DNA of 64,000 nt. Source: JBAOHV01 sp964450685. GTDB taxonomy: Bacteria; Actinomycetota; Acidimicrobiia; Acidimicrobiales; Microtrichaceae. The translations under genes were made by a program, and so were the position numbers. The stretch lies in assembly GCA_964450685.1 (NCBI GenBank), contig CAYVDN010000008.1:21064-85063 (forward strand), written 5' to 3'. The notes below the pieces were generated by a model. It searched no databases. It saw only the letters and a list, made by a program, of their open reading frames with translations, and was not told where the DNA came from. Positions 52,051 through 61,461 of this stretch are shown piece after piece (the stretch's first letter is position 1; each line of letters opens with the position of its first letter).

Positions 52051-52731
52051 ATGGTCGTACGTGTCGTCGTGGCAGAAGACTCGCTGTTGGTGCGCGAGGG
52101 GATCGCCACGTTGCTGGCCGCCACCGAACAGGTCGAGCTGATCGCGCTCTGCGACGACCTGCCGTCGCTGTTGGAGGCGGTCGACCAGTACGAACCGGAC
52201 GTGGTGCTGACCGATATCCGCATGCCCCCCACAGGCACCGACGAGGGCATACGCGCTGCGGCAGAACTGCGCACTCGGCACCCGCAGGTGGGTGTGGTGG
52301 TGCTGTCGCAATACGTCGAGCCGAGCTACGCCCTCGCGCTGCTCGACGAGGGCTCGGACCGACGTGCGTACCTGCTGAAGGAGCGTCTGGCCGACGCCGA
52401 TCAGCTGACCCGGGCGATCCTCGAGGTCGCAGGGGGTGGATCAGTGATCGACTCCAAGGTCGTCGAGTCGCTCGTGACCGCCCGCAGCGCCGCAGCCGCA
52501 TCAACTCTCGATCGACTCACGCCGCGAGAGCGCGACGTGCTGGCCGAGATCGCACAGGGCCGCAACAACGCGGCGGTGGCTGCGGAGCTGGTGCTGAGCG
52601 AACGCGCGGTGGAGAAGCACATCAACTCACTGTTCTCCAAGCTCGGCCTGACGGAAGAACCCGACGTGCACCGGCGGGTCAAGGCGGTGCTGCTGTACCT
52701 GGCCGAACACGACCCGACCGTCTCCGCGTGA
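52051..52731 (+). CDS. NarL/LuxR-type response regulator
   Basis: 226 residues. Receiver with EDS acidic cluster (VVVAEDSLLVREG), phosphoacceptor Asp in LTDIRMPPTGTDEGI (about 56) and Lys in LLKERL. LuxR-type HTH LTPRERDVLAEIAQGRNNAAVAAELVLSERAVEKHINSLFSKLGL (about 150-195). The DIRMPPT..DEGI signature is shared with the REC-cyclase at 55571, indicating common origin of the receivers. Confidence 0.9.
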   Translation: MVVRVVVAEDSLLVREGIATLLAATEQVELIALCDDLPSLLEAVDQYEPDVVLTDIRMPPTGTDEGIRAAAELRTRHPQVGVVVLSQYVEPSYALALLDEGSDRRAYLLKERLADADQLTRAILEVAGGGSVIDSKVVESLVTARSAAAASTLDRLTPRERDVLAEIAQGRNNAAVAAELVLSERAVEKHINSLFSKLGLTEEPDVHRRVKAVLLYLAEHDPTVSA

Positions 52732-52807
52732 GACGGGGGCCAGCACCACTGCCGCCGGGGTGCGCCCACCCTGGGCAGTTCCGATCGGTCGTGCGACCAT
52801 CTCGACG

Positions 52808-53212
52808 ATGCAGACCGCACCGTCCCTCGAGGAGGCGACCATCAGCGACCCGACCGTGAACGTGCTGATCGTCGACGACCAGCCACCGTTCCGGGAGGTC
52901 GCGCGCACGGTGGTCGCCGTCACCCCGGGCTTCCAGGTCGCCGACGAGGCCGACTCCGGTGAGCTGGCCCTCGAGCGAGCTCGCTCGGTCCGACCGGATC
53001 TGGTGCTGATGGACATCAACCTGCCGGGCATCAACGGGATCGAGGCGACGCGCCGGATCCGCGCCGAGCTCCCGGACACCGTCGTCGTCCTGTTGTCGAC
53101 CTACACCCGCGACGACCTGCCCGCCGACGCCGCCAGCTGCGGCGCAGCGCGGTACGTCCACAAGGAGGACATCTCTCCGGCGGTGCTGCGAGAGGTGTGG
53201 CAGGACCGCTGA
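52808..53212 (+). CDS. Stand-alone receiver-domain response regulator
   Basis: 134 residues from ATG 52808. Single receiver: VLIVDDQPPFREVAR (about 19), DLVLMDINLPGINGIEATR (Asp about 70), VVLLSTYTRDD, and Lys about 120 (YVHKED). No output domain, so it probably relays phosphate or acts by protein binding. It is convergent with the histidine kinase at 53236. Confidence 0.87.
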   Translation: MQTAPSLEEATISDPTVNVLIVDDQPPFREVARTVVAVTPGFQVADEADSGELALERARSVRPDLVLMDINLPGINGIEATRRIRAELPDTVVVLLSTYTRDDLPADAASCGAARYVHKEDISPAVLREVWQDR

Positions 53213-53235
53213 CCCGCGCGCCGCCAGCGGCGGGA

Positions 53236-54864
53236 TCAGTCCGCTCCCAGCGGGATCCCACCTCGCACGGTCGAGCCCTGCCCCGGTGCCGAGCGGACCG
53301 TGAGCTCGCCGCCCAGCGCACCCAGGCGGTCACGCATGTTGACGAACCCCTGGCCGTCGCCGCCTGAGCCCAGATCGAAGCCCGCTCCGTCGTCGACGAT
53401 CTCGAACCAGAGCGCGTCGCCGTCGCGTCCGACGGTCACGGCGATGCGTGCACCGGCACCCGCATGCTTGCCCGCGTTCTGCACGGCCTCGAGGCAGCAG
53501 AAGTAGACCGCCGCCTCAACCTCGCTGTCGTAGCGGGCACCGTCGAGCACCTCGACGGTGGTCGGCAGGGTGGCGCGGTTGGCCGCCGCCCGGAGCGCCT
53601 CGCTCAGGCCGCGGTCGCGCAGCAAGGGCGGGTAGATCCCGTGCGCCAGCTCGCGCAGCTCGGTGAGAGTCGCCTGCACGTCGCCGCGCAGCTGCTCGAG
53701 CAGGGAGTTCGCGGTCTCGGGGTCGGAGCCCATCAGCGTCGAGATCAGCCCCACCTTGACCGCCAGCGCCACCAGGTGCTGCTGGGCGCCGTCGTGCAGG
53801 TTGCGCTCGATCTGGCGGCGCGATTCGTCGGCCGCCGCCACGATGCGGGCGCGGGAGGCGACCAGCTCGGCGTTGCGCTCCCGGAGCTGCTCCAACGACG
53901 CCTGCAGGGCCGAGTCGAGGCGCACGTTGTGTAGCGCGAGTCCGACCTGGCGGGAGAGCTCCACCAGCACCCGGTCCTCGTCCTCGCTGAACGGAGCGTC
54001 GTCGGCGGGTCGCTCCAGCACGATCAACCCGAGCAGCTGACCCAGGTGTGCCACCGAGATCGAACGGACGAGTCGACCGTCGCGTCCCTCGAGCAGCTGC
54101 GGTGCCCACACCTGCAACCATGCGTTGCCCTGCGCGTGCGCTCGAGCGACCACCGACAGCTCGTCCGCCCGCAGCTCGAGTCGAGCCGGCCCGCGGTCCG
54201 GCACGGACACCGAGCGTGTGAGCTGCCCGTCGGACCCCGTCCAGATCTCGGCGACCGACAGGTGCATGGTGCTGCGCAGCGTCTCGACGAGCTGCAGCAG
54301 CAGCTCGTCCATGGGCACCGACCGCGACATCCGCCCCCCGAAGGTGCGCAGCGCTTCGTCCGGTGATCGGCGGTCCCCGTAGACCCGTTGGTTGGCCCAC
54401 TCCTCCAGGCGGCTGCGGACCGGCAGCGCGAACAGGCTGGCCACCGCCGCCGCGCCGATCGACAGCACCAGGATCGTTCGCTCGTGTCCGACGGGCGTGC
54501 GTCCGAGGCCGAGCACCACGAACAGGTAGACGACGCCGGTCATGCCCACGAGGCCGGACACCACGACCGTGTGGACCACGACCCGGTCGGCGGCCAGCAC
54601 CAGGCGGTGCGACCGCCCGACGAGCACCGAGAGCGGCACCAGCGCCCATGCGACGGCCCATCCCGCGAACGGCCGGGCGGGCCAGTCGACGAGCAGGCTC
54701 AGCGCACCGGCCGCCGAGGCCACCGCCACTGTGACCAGCTCGCCCCACACCAGCCACATGAGGCGACCACGTGCTGCACCGGTCGCTCCTCGGAGCCGGA
54801 CCACGACCACCAAGGCGACCGCGAGCCACAGCACCGCGCCCGTGATCGAAAGCACCACGAGCAT
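53236..54864 (-). CDS. NarX/DesK-type histidine kinase with GAF-like region
   Basis: 542 residues from ATG 54864. Six N-terminal transmembrane helices (about 1-165), a GAF-like sensor (about 190-330), a coiled coil and HisKA_3 with RRQIERNLHDGAQQHLVAL (His about 370). The HATPase has FCCLEAVQNAGKHAGAG and DDGAGFDLGSGGDGQGFVNMRDRLGALGG. Convergent with the REC-only gene. It is followed closely upstream by an ABC ATPase gene (5-base gap), so kinase and transporter ATPase are co-expressed. Confidence 0.92.
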   Translation of the reverse strand: MLVVLSITGAVLWLAVALVVVVRLRGATGAARGRLMWLVWGELVTVAVASAAGALSLLVDWPARPFAGWAVAWALVPLSVLVGRSHRLVLAADRVVVHTVVVSGLVGMTGVVYLFVVLGLGRTPVGHERTILVLSIGAAAVASLFALPVRSRLEEWANQRVYGDRRSPDEALRTFGGRMSRSVPMDELLLQLVETLRSTMHLSVAEIWTGSDGQLTRSVSVPDRGPARLELRADELSVVARAHAQGNAWLQVWAPQLLEGRDGRLVRSISVAHLGQLLGLIVLERPADDAPFSEDEDRVLVELSRQVGLALHNVRLDSALQASLEQLRERNAELVASRARIVAAADESRRQIERNLHDGAQQHLVALAVKVGLISTLMGSDPETANSLLEQLRGDVQATLTELRELAHGIYPPLLRDRGLSEALRAAANRATLPTTVEVLDGARYDSEVEAAVYFCCLEAVQNAGKHAGAGARIAVTVGRDGDALWFEIVDDGAGFDLGSGGDGQGFVNMRDRLGALGGELTVRSAPGQGSTVRGGIPLGAD

Positions 54865-54869
54865 GCCGG

Positions 54870-55574
54870 TCAGCTCGCCGTCACCGGAGCGACGACTCCC
54901 GGCTCCTCGACGCGACCGTCCCTCATGCGAACAATGCGGTCCGCTCCGGCGGCCACGTCGTCGCTGTGGGTCACCATGATGATCGTCTGTCCGTCGTCGT
55001 GGAGTCGACGGAACAGCTCGAGCACCTCGCTGCCGCCTTCCGAGTCCAACGCACCGGTCGGCTCGTCCGCCAGCAGCAACGTCGGTTCGTTCGCGAGCGC
55101 GCGAGCGATCGCGAGGCGCTGACGCTGCCCGCCGGAGAGCACCGACGGGAGCTCGTCGGACTTGTCCCCCAGCCCCAGCAGGTCGAGCAGGTCGCGCGCC
55201 CTGTTCTCGGCGGGACGGCGGGCCGAGCCGGCGATCATCGCCGGGATCACGACGTTCTCGAGCGCGGTCATGCCGTCCAGCAGGTTGAAGAACTGGAAGA
55301 CGATCCCGATGTGGCGCCGCCGCATGCGCGCCAACCAGTTGCTGTCGCGACCGGTGATGAGCTCGTCGGCCACCTCGATCTCGCCCTCGTCGACCAGGTC
55401 GAGACCCGCGATCAGGTTCAGCAGCGTCGACTTGCCGCAGCCGGACGGGCCCATCACCGCCACGAACTCCGACGGCGCGACCTGCAGGTCGACCCCCCGT
55501 AACGCGCGCACGGGTGCCAGGTCGGCCTCGAAGGTGCGGCGGACACCCCGCACCTGCAGCACCGGTCCACTCAT
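54870..55574 (-). CDS. ABC transporter ATP-binding protein (MacB/LolD type)
   Basis: 234 residues. Walker A GPSGCGKST (about 42-50), FQFFNLLDGMT, signature LSGGQRQRLAIARAL, Walker B LLLADEPTGALD, MVTHS. Overlaps the REC-cyclase stop by 4 bp and is followed by the histidine kinase. The only FtsX-like permease in the region is at 58961, on the same strand but separated by the plus-strand genes 57065-58938; it is a plausible partner. Confidence 0.9.
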   Translation of the reverse strand: MSGPVLQVRGVRRTFEADLAPVRALRGVDLQVAPSEFVAVMGPSGCGKSTLLNLIAGLDLVDEGEIEVADELITGRDSNWLARMRRRHIGIVFQFFNLLDGMTALENVVIPAMIAGSARRPAENRARDLLDLLGLGDKSDELPSVLSGGQRQRLAIARALANEPTLLLADEPTGALDSEGGSEVLELFRRLHDDGQTIIMVTHSDDVAAGADRIVRMRDGRVEEPGVVAPVTAS

Positions 55575-56935
55575 GCTCCGCTCCTCCCCTGCACGACCCG
55601 GAACGCACGCACCGGGGTGTCTCGACCCTTCACATGTTGCACGCCCAGCGGCTCCACGTCCGGCGCGGCGCCGAGATGGGCAAGCGTCGGCTCGCTGATG
55701 ACCGTCGTGCCGGCGGGTCGAGCCAGGTCCTGGAGACGTTGGGACAGGTTCACAGTGTCGCCGACGACCGTGTACTCCACGCGCTCCTCGCTGCCGAGCA
55801 TGGCGGCCGCTACCTCGCCGGTGGAGACGCCGATGCCCAGCCCGAACGACGGGAGGCCTTCACGTTGCCAGACACGGTTGAGCGCGTCCTGGCGTTCGTG
55901 CATGGCGCCCGCAGCGGCGAGCGCCCGGCCGGCATGGTCCTTCTGCGGCAGCGGCGCCCCGAACACCGCCATCACCGCGTCACCCACGTACTGCATGACG
56001 GTGCCCTCGAGCGCGAGGATCGCTGCGTTCATCTCCCTGCGGTGCGCATTCAGCATCGACGCGAGCACGGTCGGGTCGGTGCGCTCGGCGATGCCCGAGT
56101 AGCCACGGACGTCCGACATGAGCACGGTCACCTCGAGTCGCTCGGTGCGCTCGAACGCGGACCGGTCCTCGCGAAGACGCTCTGCGAGGCCCGACGGGAG
56201 CAACCGACTCAAGGTCTCCCCCTGCTCCTCGCGAGCGACGATGGCCTGCTGGAGCATGCGCAGGCGCCGCAACGCACTCTCCTGGCCGGCGCTCGCACCC
56301 TTCGCCAGCACCAGGAAGAGCGACTCCATGGCATCGTTGACCGCCTCGGGGGTGGTCTCGAGCGAGGCGGCGATGGCCTTCACCGGACGGCCCTCGGCGA
56401 TCTGGCGCAGCAGCGCCTCCTCGGCCTCGCTGAGGGCGCCCTCGACACGGACCGGCGACACGAGGGCCTGGACGATCTCGGGGTCGAGCATCGATCCACC
56501 GGTAGCGACCTCCCTAATGGCGCGTGCCAGCCGATTGCCGTCGGACACGCGGTCCTTCAGCAGGTAGGCGTACCCCGCAGCGCCCTCGTCGAGCAGTGCG
56601 ATCGCGTACTCCGGGTCGTCGTACTGCGACAGGATCACCACTCCCGTGCCCGGATGGCGCTTGCGGACCGCCTTCGCCGCCTCGATGCCCTCGTCCTGGA
56701 AGGTCGGCGGCATCCGGATGTCGGTCACGACCACCTGCGGCGCGGCGCTCGTCGCCCCCTCCACCAGCTCGTCGTGGTCCGCCGCCACCCCCACGACATC
56801 GAGGTCCTCCTCGATCGCCAGCAACGCCCTGACGCCCTCGCGGACCAGGAGGTTGTCGTCGGCCAGGAACACCGTGATGGGTGCTGCCGCAGCGCTGTCG
56901 GGACGAGCAGGACCGCCCGGTTGATCGACCACCAC
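55571..56935 (-). CDS. Receiver-HTH-like-class III nucleotidyl cyclase
   Basis: 454 residues. Receiver with LADDNLLVREG and Asp72 (VVTDIRMPPT..DEGI). A degenerate LuxR-like helical linker spans about 165-215. Class III cyclase domain (about 250-440) has metal Asp in VLMSDVRGYSGIAER (about 268) and Asp in QYVGDAVMAVFGAP (about 312), and YTVVGDTVNLSQRLQ (about 388). The substrate-specifying Lys and Asp are not obvious, so cAMP is likely but not certain. Divergent from the cyclic-nucleotide-binding protein. Confidence 0.88.
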   Translation of the reverse strand: MVVDQPGGPARPDSAAAAPITVFLADDNLLVREGVRALLAIEEDLDVVGVAADHDELVEGATSAAPQVVVTDIRMPPTFQDEGIEAAKAVRKRHPGTGVVILSQYDDPEYAIALLDEGAAGYAYLLKDRVSDGNRLARAIREVATGGSMLDPEIVQALVSPVRVEGALSEAEEALLRQIAEGRPVKAIAASLETTPEAVNDAMESLFLVLAKGASAGQESALRRLRMLQQAIVAREEQGETLSRLLPSGLAERLREDRSAFERTERLEVTVLMSDVRGYSGIAERTDPTVLASMLNAHRREMNAAILALEGTVMQYVGDAVMAVFGAPLPQKDHAGRALAAAGAMHERQDALNRVWQREGLPSFGLGIGVSTGEVAAAMLGSEERVEYTVVGDTVNLSQRLQDLARPAGTTVISEPTLAHLGAAPDVEPLGVQHVKGRDTPVRAFRVVQGRSGA

Positions 56936-57064
56936 CTCATCCGAGCGGACCGGACCCCGAGAGACAAGGGTGTGGTCGTCCCCGGCGGTGGTCGTGCAGG
57001 CATCACCTCCGGAGGCAGGTTGGCGCCATCGTCGCCGTCACGGCCGCTCCGTATCGTCGGTCGC

Positions 57065-58099
57065 ATGCGCATCGAGTCGTCGGTCACGTCGCTGAGCTGG
57101 ATCCCCTCCGAGGCGGTCCCCGGGTTGAACAAGGTCGTGTTTGGCTCCGGCTTCACCCACTACGACCCGCCGCCGCCCGACCGCATCGACGACCTGGAGG
57201 CGCTGCGCGATGCCGACCGGTTCCGCTTCGCCAACCACCTCGCCGCCTGGATCGAGGTGGTCGACGGCCGCGTCGTGGACGCCGGGCAGGGTGGCGGCGG
57301 CACCATGGGTGCAACCACCTTGTCGGTCGGCTCACGACAGGTCACATATGCGGCCGTTGCGTTCCCCGACCTGGTGCCCGAGCCCCGGATCGACGACCGA
57401 TCGGCCCGATTCACCCAGACCGTCGGCGGGCACACGGCTGTGCCGGCGCCGCGGCGACTCCGTCGCCCGCCCTTCGTCGCGTTCCAGGCGCCGACGGTGT
57501 GGACCACGCTGGCGCTGACGTTGCACGCCGACGGACGGAGCGAGGCCGAGCTGGTCGGTGCGAGCCCCTTCCCCCGCCATTGGATCTACGACGAGACGCA
57601 CACGTTGCACGCCAAGGCGGGCCTGGCCGACTTCAAGGAGTGGTGGCGCACGTCCTTCGGCGACCACACGCCGTGGGGTGACGTCGACTCACCTGCGCTG
57701 GTGACCGAGGTCGAGTCCGCGCTGGAGCGAGAGGTGGCAGGCCGCATCATGCGCGGTGGCGGTCGGCCGGGCATCCGGAGGCTCCGGCCGGACGACCTGC
57801 TCGTGCAGCAGGGGTCCGAGGGCGACGAGGTGTTCCTGCTGCTCGATGGCGTGCTGCGCGTCGAGATCGACGGCGAGGCGTTGGCCGCGGTGGGCCCTGG
57901 AGCCGTCCTGGGCGAACGTGCCGTGCTCGAAGGCGGTCGACGGACCGCAACGCTCCGAGCCGCCACAGCGGCAAAGGTCGCCGTCGTAGCGGCCGAGCAG
58001 GTGGACGTCGATGCGCTCGCCACCATCAGCGGGAGCCATCGCCGCGAGGATGCCCGAACCGCCACCGACCCGGCATCGGACGGAGCCTCCGCCCGGTGA
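57065..58099 (+). CDS. Cyclic-nucleotide-binding-domain protein with an uncharacterised N-terminal domain
   Basis: 344 residues from ATG 57065. The N-terminal ~225 residues (SSVTSLSWIPSEAVPGLNK, later HYDPPPPDRIDDLEALRDADRFRFANHLAAWIEV) form a domain found in actinobacterial proteins of this type; I cannot name a function. The C-terminal CNMP domain (about 235-320) has EGDEVFLLLDGVLRVE and GPGAVLGERAVLEGGRRTATLRA, including the phosphate-binding Arg-Thr-Ala. It probably reads the cyclase product made by the divergent gene. Overlaps the metallo-hydrolase by 4 bp. Confidence 0.8.
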   Translation: MRIESSVTSLSWIPSEAVPGLNKVVFGSGFTHYDPPPPDRIDDLEALRDADRFRFANHLAAWIEVVDGRVVDAGQGGGGTMGATTLSVGSRQVTYAAVAFPDLVPEPRIDDRSARFTQTVGGHTAVPAPRRLRRPPFVAFQAPTVWTTLALTLHADGRSEAELVGASPFPRHWIYDETHTLHAKAGLADFKEWWRTSFGDHTPWGDVDSPALVTEVESALEREVAGRIMRGGGRPGIRRLRPDDLLVQQGSEGDEVFLLLDGVLRVEIDGEALAAVGPGAVLGERAVLEGGRRTATLRAATAAKVAVVAAEQVDVDALATISGSHRREDARTATDPASDGASAR

Positions 58100-58938
58100 A
58101 GGTCCGGTGCTGCGGGGTCAGGGGTTCGACGCCGGCACCGGGCGCTGCGTTCGTTCGGGTCGGCGGACACACCTCCTGTCTGGCTGTCACCGCGGCGGGC
58201 GGCGACCGGCCGACGCTGGTGCTCGACGCTGGCACCGGCATCAGGTCGGTCAGCGAGCTCTGCGCCGGCGACGCGTTCCGGGGCACGATCCTGCTCACGC
58301 ACCTTCACTGGGATCACACCCAGGGGCTGCCGTTCTTCAGCGCCGCCGACCGCGACGACGCGCAGGTCCGCCTGCTGATGCCGATCGCGTCGACGGACGA
58401 CCCGGTCGATGTCCTTCGACGCGTCATGTCGCCCCCGCACTTCCCGGTCGGTCCGGACGCGCTGCGCGGCCGCTGGTCCATCGGTGCTGTCTCCCCCGGT
58501 GAGCACACGCTCGAGTCGTTCGAGGTGCGGGCAGTGGAGGTCACCCACAAGGGAGGCATCACACTCGGGTACCGCGTCAGCGATGCAGGCGGCTCGTTGG
58601 CGTACCTGCCCGATCACCTCGCTGCACAGCAGCCGCGACGAGACGCAGCGATCGAGCTCGTCCGTGGCGTCGACGTCCTGGTCCACGACGCACAATTCCT
58701 GCTTCACGAGGCACGGACTGCTCACGAGTACGGACACAGCACCGTCGACGAGACCGTCGAGCTAGCCGTGGAGGCCGGCGTCGGTGAGCTCGTGCTCTTC
58801 CACCACTCCCCCGCTCGCACCGACGACGAGGTGCACGACGCGCTGGCGCACGCCACGACGCTGGCCGACGGCACACCGCTGGCGGTCAGCCTGGCGATCG
58901 AAGGTCGGGAGCTCGAGCCGGGAGTGCGCTCGCTGTGA
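58096..58938 (+). CDS. Metallo-beta-lactamase-fold hydrolase (phosphodiesterase-like)
   Basis: 280 residues from GTG 58096 (GTGA overlap). Motifs: HLHWDH (about 74-79) metal site, LDAGTGIRS, EVTHKGGITLGYRV (about 151), VHDAQFLLHE (about 200) and HHSPARTDDE (about 237). It belongs to the RNase Z/cAMP-phosphodiesterase-like branch. Coupling with a CNMP protein and a cyclase gene suggests it degrades the cyclic nucleotide, closing the circuit. This is inference from context. Confidence 0.82.
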   Translation: MKVRCCGVRGSTPAPGAAFVRVGGHTSCLAVTAAGGDRPTLVLDAGTGIRSVSELCAGDAFRGTILLTHLHWDHTQGLPFFSAADRDDAQVRLLMPIASTDDPVDVLRRVMSPPHFPVGPDALRGRWSIGAVSPGEHTLESFEVRAVEVTHKGGITLGYRVSDAGGSLAYLPDHLAAQQPRRDAAIELVRGVDVLVHDAQFLLHEARTAHEYGHSTVDETVELAVEAGVGELVLFHHSPARTDDEVHDALAHATTLADGTPLAVSLAIEGRELEPGVRSL

Positions 58939-58960
58939 CCCTCCGACCCGGTACGCCACG

Positions 58961-61420
58961 TCACTCGTGGCGGAGCTGCTCCGCCGGTCGCAGTCGCGAC
59001 GCCCGCCAGCCGGGGTAGGTCGCGATGAGGTTGGCGAGCAGGATCGTCGCGGGTGCGGCCACCACCACCGCAACCAGAGCGAGCGGCGGCGAGAACACCA
59101 GTGGCGTGTGATCGGCGACGACCCGCCAGATGACCCGTCCCAGCGCGACACCGATCGGAACACCGACCATCACCCCGATCACCGACAGGGTCGTCGCCTG
59201 CCAACCGAGCACGGCGCGGATCCCGCCGCCGGTCATGCCCAACGCCCGCAGGACCGCCAGCTCGTTGCCGCGGCGACGCACCACGCTGGCGGACACGTGG
59301 GCCACCGTGCCGACAGCGAGCACCGTGGTGAACACCGCGAACAGCAGCGGCAGCGGCCGGACGTTCTGCAGGTTGGTCACGTCGAGCGGCGCTTCAGGCG
59401 GGCGCAGATCGTGCAAGTCCGTGTCGAGTTGCTGCGAAATGCGATCTGCGGTCGACCCGGCATCAGAGCCGTCGGCCAGGTCCACGAGCTGCATCGGCAC
59501 GATCGGTGGCGTCGCAGCTTCCTCTGTCGGCTCGTCCCCGCCCGGCAGCTCGCCGACCTCTGCACCGGCGAGAAGCACCTGCTGCGCCCGACTCAGCCAG
59601 GCACCCTGGTCGTAGTTGGAGTGCGGCGTCGTCGGAACCAGCGCAAGGCCGACCACCTCCAGCTGCTTGGTCGAGCCGTCGGCTGCGACCACGTCGACCT
59701 GGTCACCCACGTCGACGCCCGCCGCATCGGCGGTCTCGGGTCCGAGCGCGATCTCGCCGAGCGTGTCGGGGCGCCGACCCTGCAGGACGGTGAAGTCGAG
59801 GTCTCCCTTGCGCGGCGTGATCGACCAGGTGGGTGTCGTCACGCCGTCCACGACCAGCAAGGACTTGCCGGCGATGGCGGAGGCGTCCACGACGGCGTCA
59901 GCATCGACGGTCCCCATCGCCTCGTCGAAGGTGAGCGCACCGGAGAAGTCGTTGATCGACATCTCCAGGTCCCAGTTCGTGCCGAAACGGGACGGATCGG
60001 CGATCGCATCGTCGATCGCGACGAGCAACGACTGCGCGCCGATCACTCCGATCACTCCCATGGCGACGCCGGCCAGTGCTGGTCGCGTGGGGAGCGCCCG
60101 GCGATCGCGGCCCGGCTCCAAGGCCAATCCGGCGCCGACCAACACCGGCGGTCCGACGTTGGTGCCCGCCAGCATCGCGACGATCCGTGAGCGGCGCGGA
60201 GGACTGTTCACGGGCGCGACGGCGGTCGCCCGATAGGCCGACACCACGATGGTCACCGACAGCACGGCCGCCGTGAGCGCCACACCCAGCACCAACACGA
60301 GCCAGTCGACGTGCACCCCCGGGTCCGGCTCCACGTCACGGCCCAGCCCGATCGGGTAGAGCGGCGAGAGCGCGACCGCTCCGGCCGCAGCGACCAGTGC
60401 GGCGACGGCGACCACGCCGAGGTGTGGAAGCGCCAGCGCACGGGCACCGTCGGGACGGGTGAAGCCCATCGCGTGCAACGGCGGCAGGTCGACCGCGCCG
60501 GCTCGGACCGATCGGGTCAACGCCTGCCCGATGAGCACGGCGCCGGCGAGGGCAACCGCCAGGCCGAACAACGCGAGGCCGACCGACTCCAGGTTCGTGC
60601 CATTGGTGACCCGCTTGGAGGCCGCCTCCGCGTCGAGCACCGGCATGCGGGGGCTGTCGAAGATCGCACGAGCATCCCGCTCGAGCTGCGCCACCGATCC
60701 CTCGCCCGGCCGGAATCGTACGAGCAGGTTGTCGATGAAGGTGACCGGCGCTGCGTAGCGATCGTGGAATGCCGGCGTCGTGATCCACCCGGCGCCGTCG
60801 CCGGGGATCGTCGCCAACTCGAAGGTGGATCGGCCGATGCCGACGACGCGCAGCGCGACCTCGGGGCCCTCCGGCTCGCCAAAGATGTCGAGCGTCTCCA
60901 ACTGCTCGTCCGACGGAAGCCGCACGGTGTACTCCTGGCCCACGGCGATCCCGAAGTCCCGAGCACCTGGTGGTGCAAGGACTTCGTGCGGATTGCTCGG
61001 ATCCGGTCGACGACCTTCGAGCACGATCGGACGGTCGACATCAGTGCGCCAGTCACCGAATGGCACCGAGAACATCCCGCTCACCTGCTCGGCGACCCCC
61101 TCGGGCCCGTCCACGACCGACACGAACGGGATACCGAACGACCCCGCCGCCTCGACGTAGGGCAGCGCCGCCACCTCGCTCCAGTCGACGTCCGGACCGA
61201 AGATGTCGACCTGGCTGGCGAACACAACGGCATCCGCCGCGCCGGTCGCCTCACTCAGCCGATCCCACGCACTCGCGGATCGTCGGGATCCGGCGAACGC
61301 GGAGAGCGCCACCGCAGCGGCAAGGCCCGCCAGCACGCCCAGCACCAGCAGCTGCAGCCAGCGCCGCCCGGCCTCGCGACGCGCCCACAGGTTCGCCGCC
61401 GCAGCTGCTCCCGTCGCCAT
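58961..61420 (-). CDS. FtsX-like ABC transporter permease, duplicated (819 aa)
   Basis: 819 residues from ATG 61420. Two copies of the extracytoplasmic + three-helix layout: first helix at about 20-45, first FtsX core about 280-430, second extracytoplasmic region about 480-680, second FtsX core about 690-800 with RRRGNELAVLRALGMTGGGIRAVLGW. It ends WRASRLRPAEQLRHE, typical of the family. Probable partner for the ATPase at 54870. Confidence 0.9.
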   Translation of the reverse strand: MATGAAAAANLWARREAGRRWLQLLVLGVLAGLAAAVALSAFAGSRRSASAWDRLSEATGAADAVVFASQVDIFGPDVDWSEVAALPYVEAAGSFGIPFVSVVDGPEGVAEQVSGMFSVPFGDWRTDVDRPIVLEGRRPDPSNPHEVLAPPGARDFGIAVGQEYTVRLPSDEQLETLDIFGEPEGPEVALRVVGIGRSTFELATIPGDGAGWITTPAFHDRYAAPVTFIDNLLVRFRPGEGSVAQLERDARAIFDSPRMPVLDAEAASKRVTNGTNLESVGLALFGLAVALAGAVLIGQALTRSVRAGAVDLPPLHAMGFTRPDGARALALPHLGVVAVAALVAAAGAVALSPLYPIGLGRDVEPDPGVHVDWLVLVLGVALTAAVLSVTIVVSAYRATAVAPVNSPPRRSRIVAMLAGTNVGPPVLVGAGLALEPGRDRRALPTRPALAGVAMGVIGVIGAQSLLVAIDDAIADPSRFGTNWDLEMSINDFSGALTFDEAMGTVDADAVVDASAIAGKSLLVVDGVTTPTWSITPRKGDLDFTVLQGRRPDTLGEIALGPETADAAGVDVGDQVDVVAADGSTKQLEVVGLALVPTTPHSNYDQGAWLSRAQQVLLAGAEVGELPGGDEPTEEAATPPIVPMQLVDLADGSDAGSTADRISQQLDTDLHDLRPPEAPLDVTNLQNVRPLPLLFAVFTTVLAVGTVAHVSASVVRRRGNELAVLRALGMTGGGIRAVLGWQATTLSVIGVMVGVPIGVALGRVIWRVVADHTPLVFSPPLALVAVVVAAPATILLANLIATYPGWRASRLRPAEQLRHE

Positions 61421-61461
61421 CGCACACCCCTCCCTTCGGTCGGCTTCGAGCGGTCCGACGC

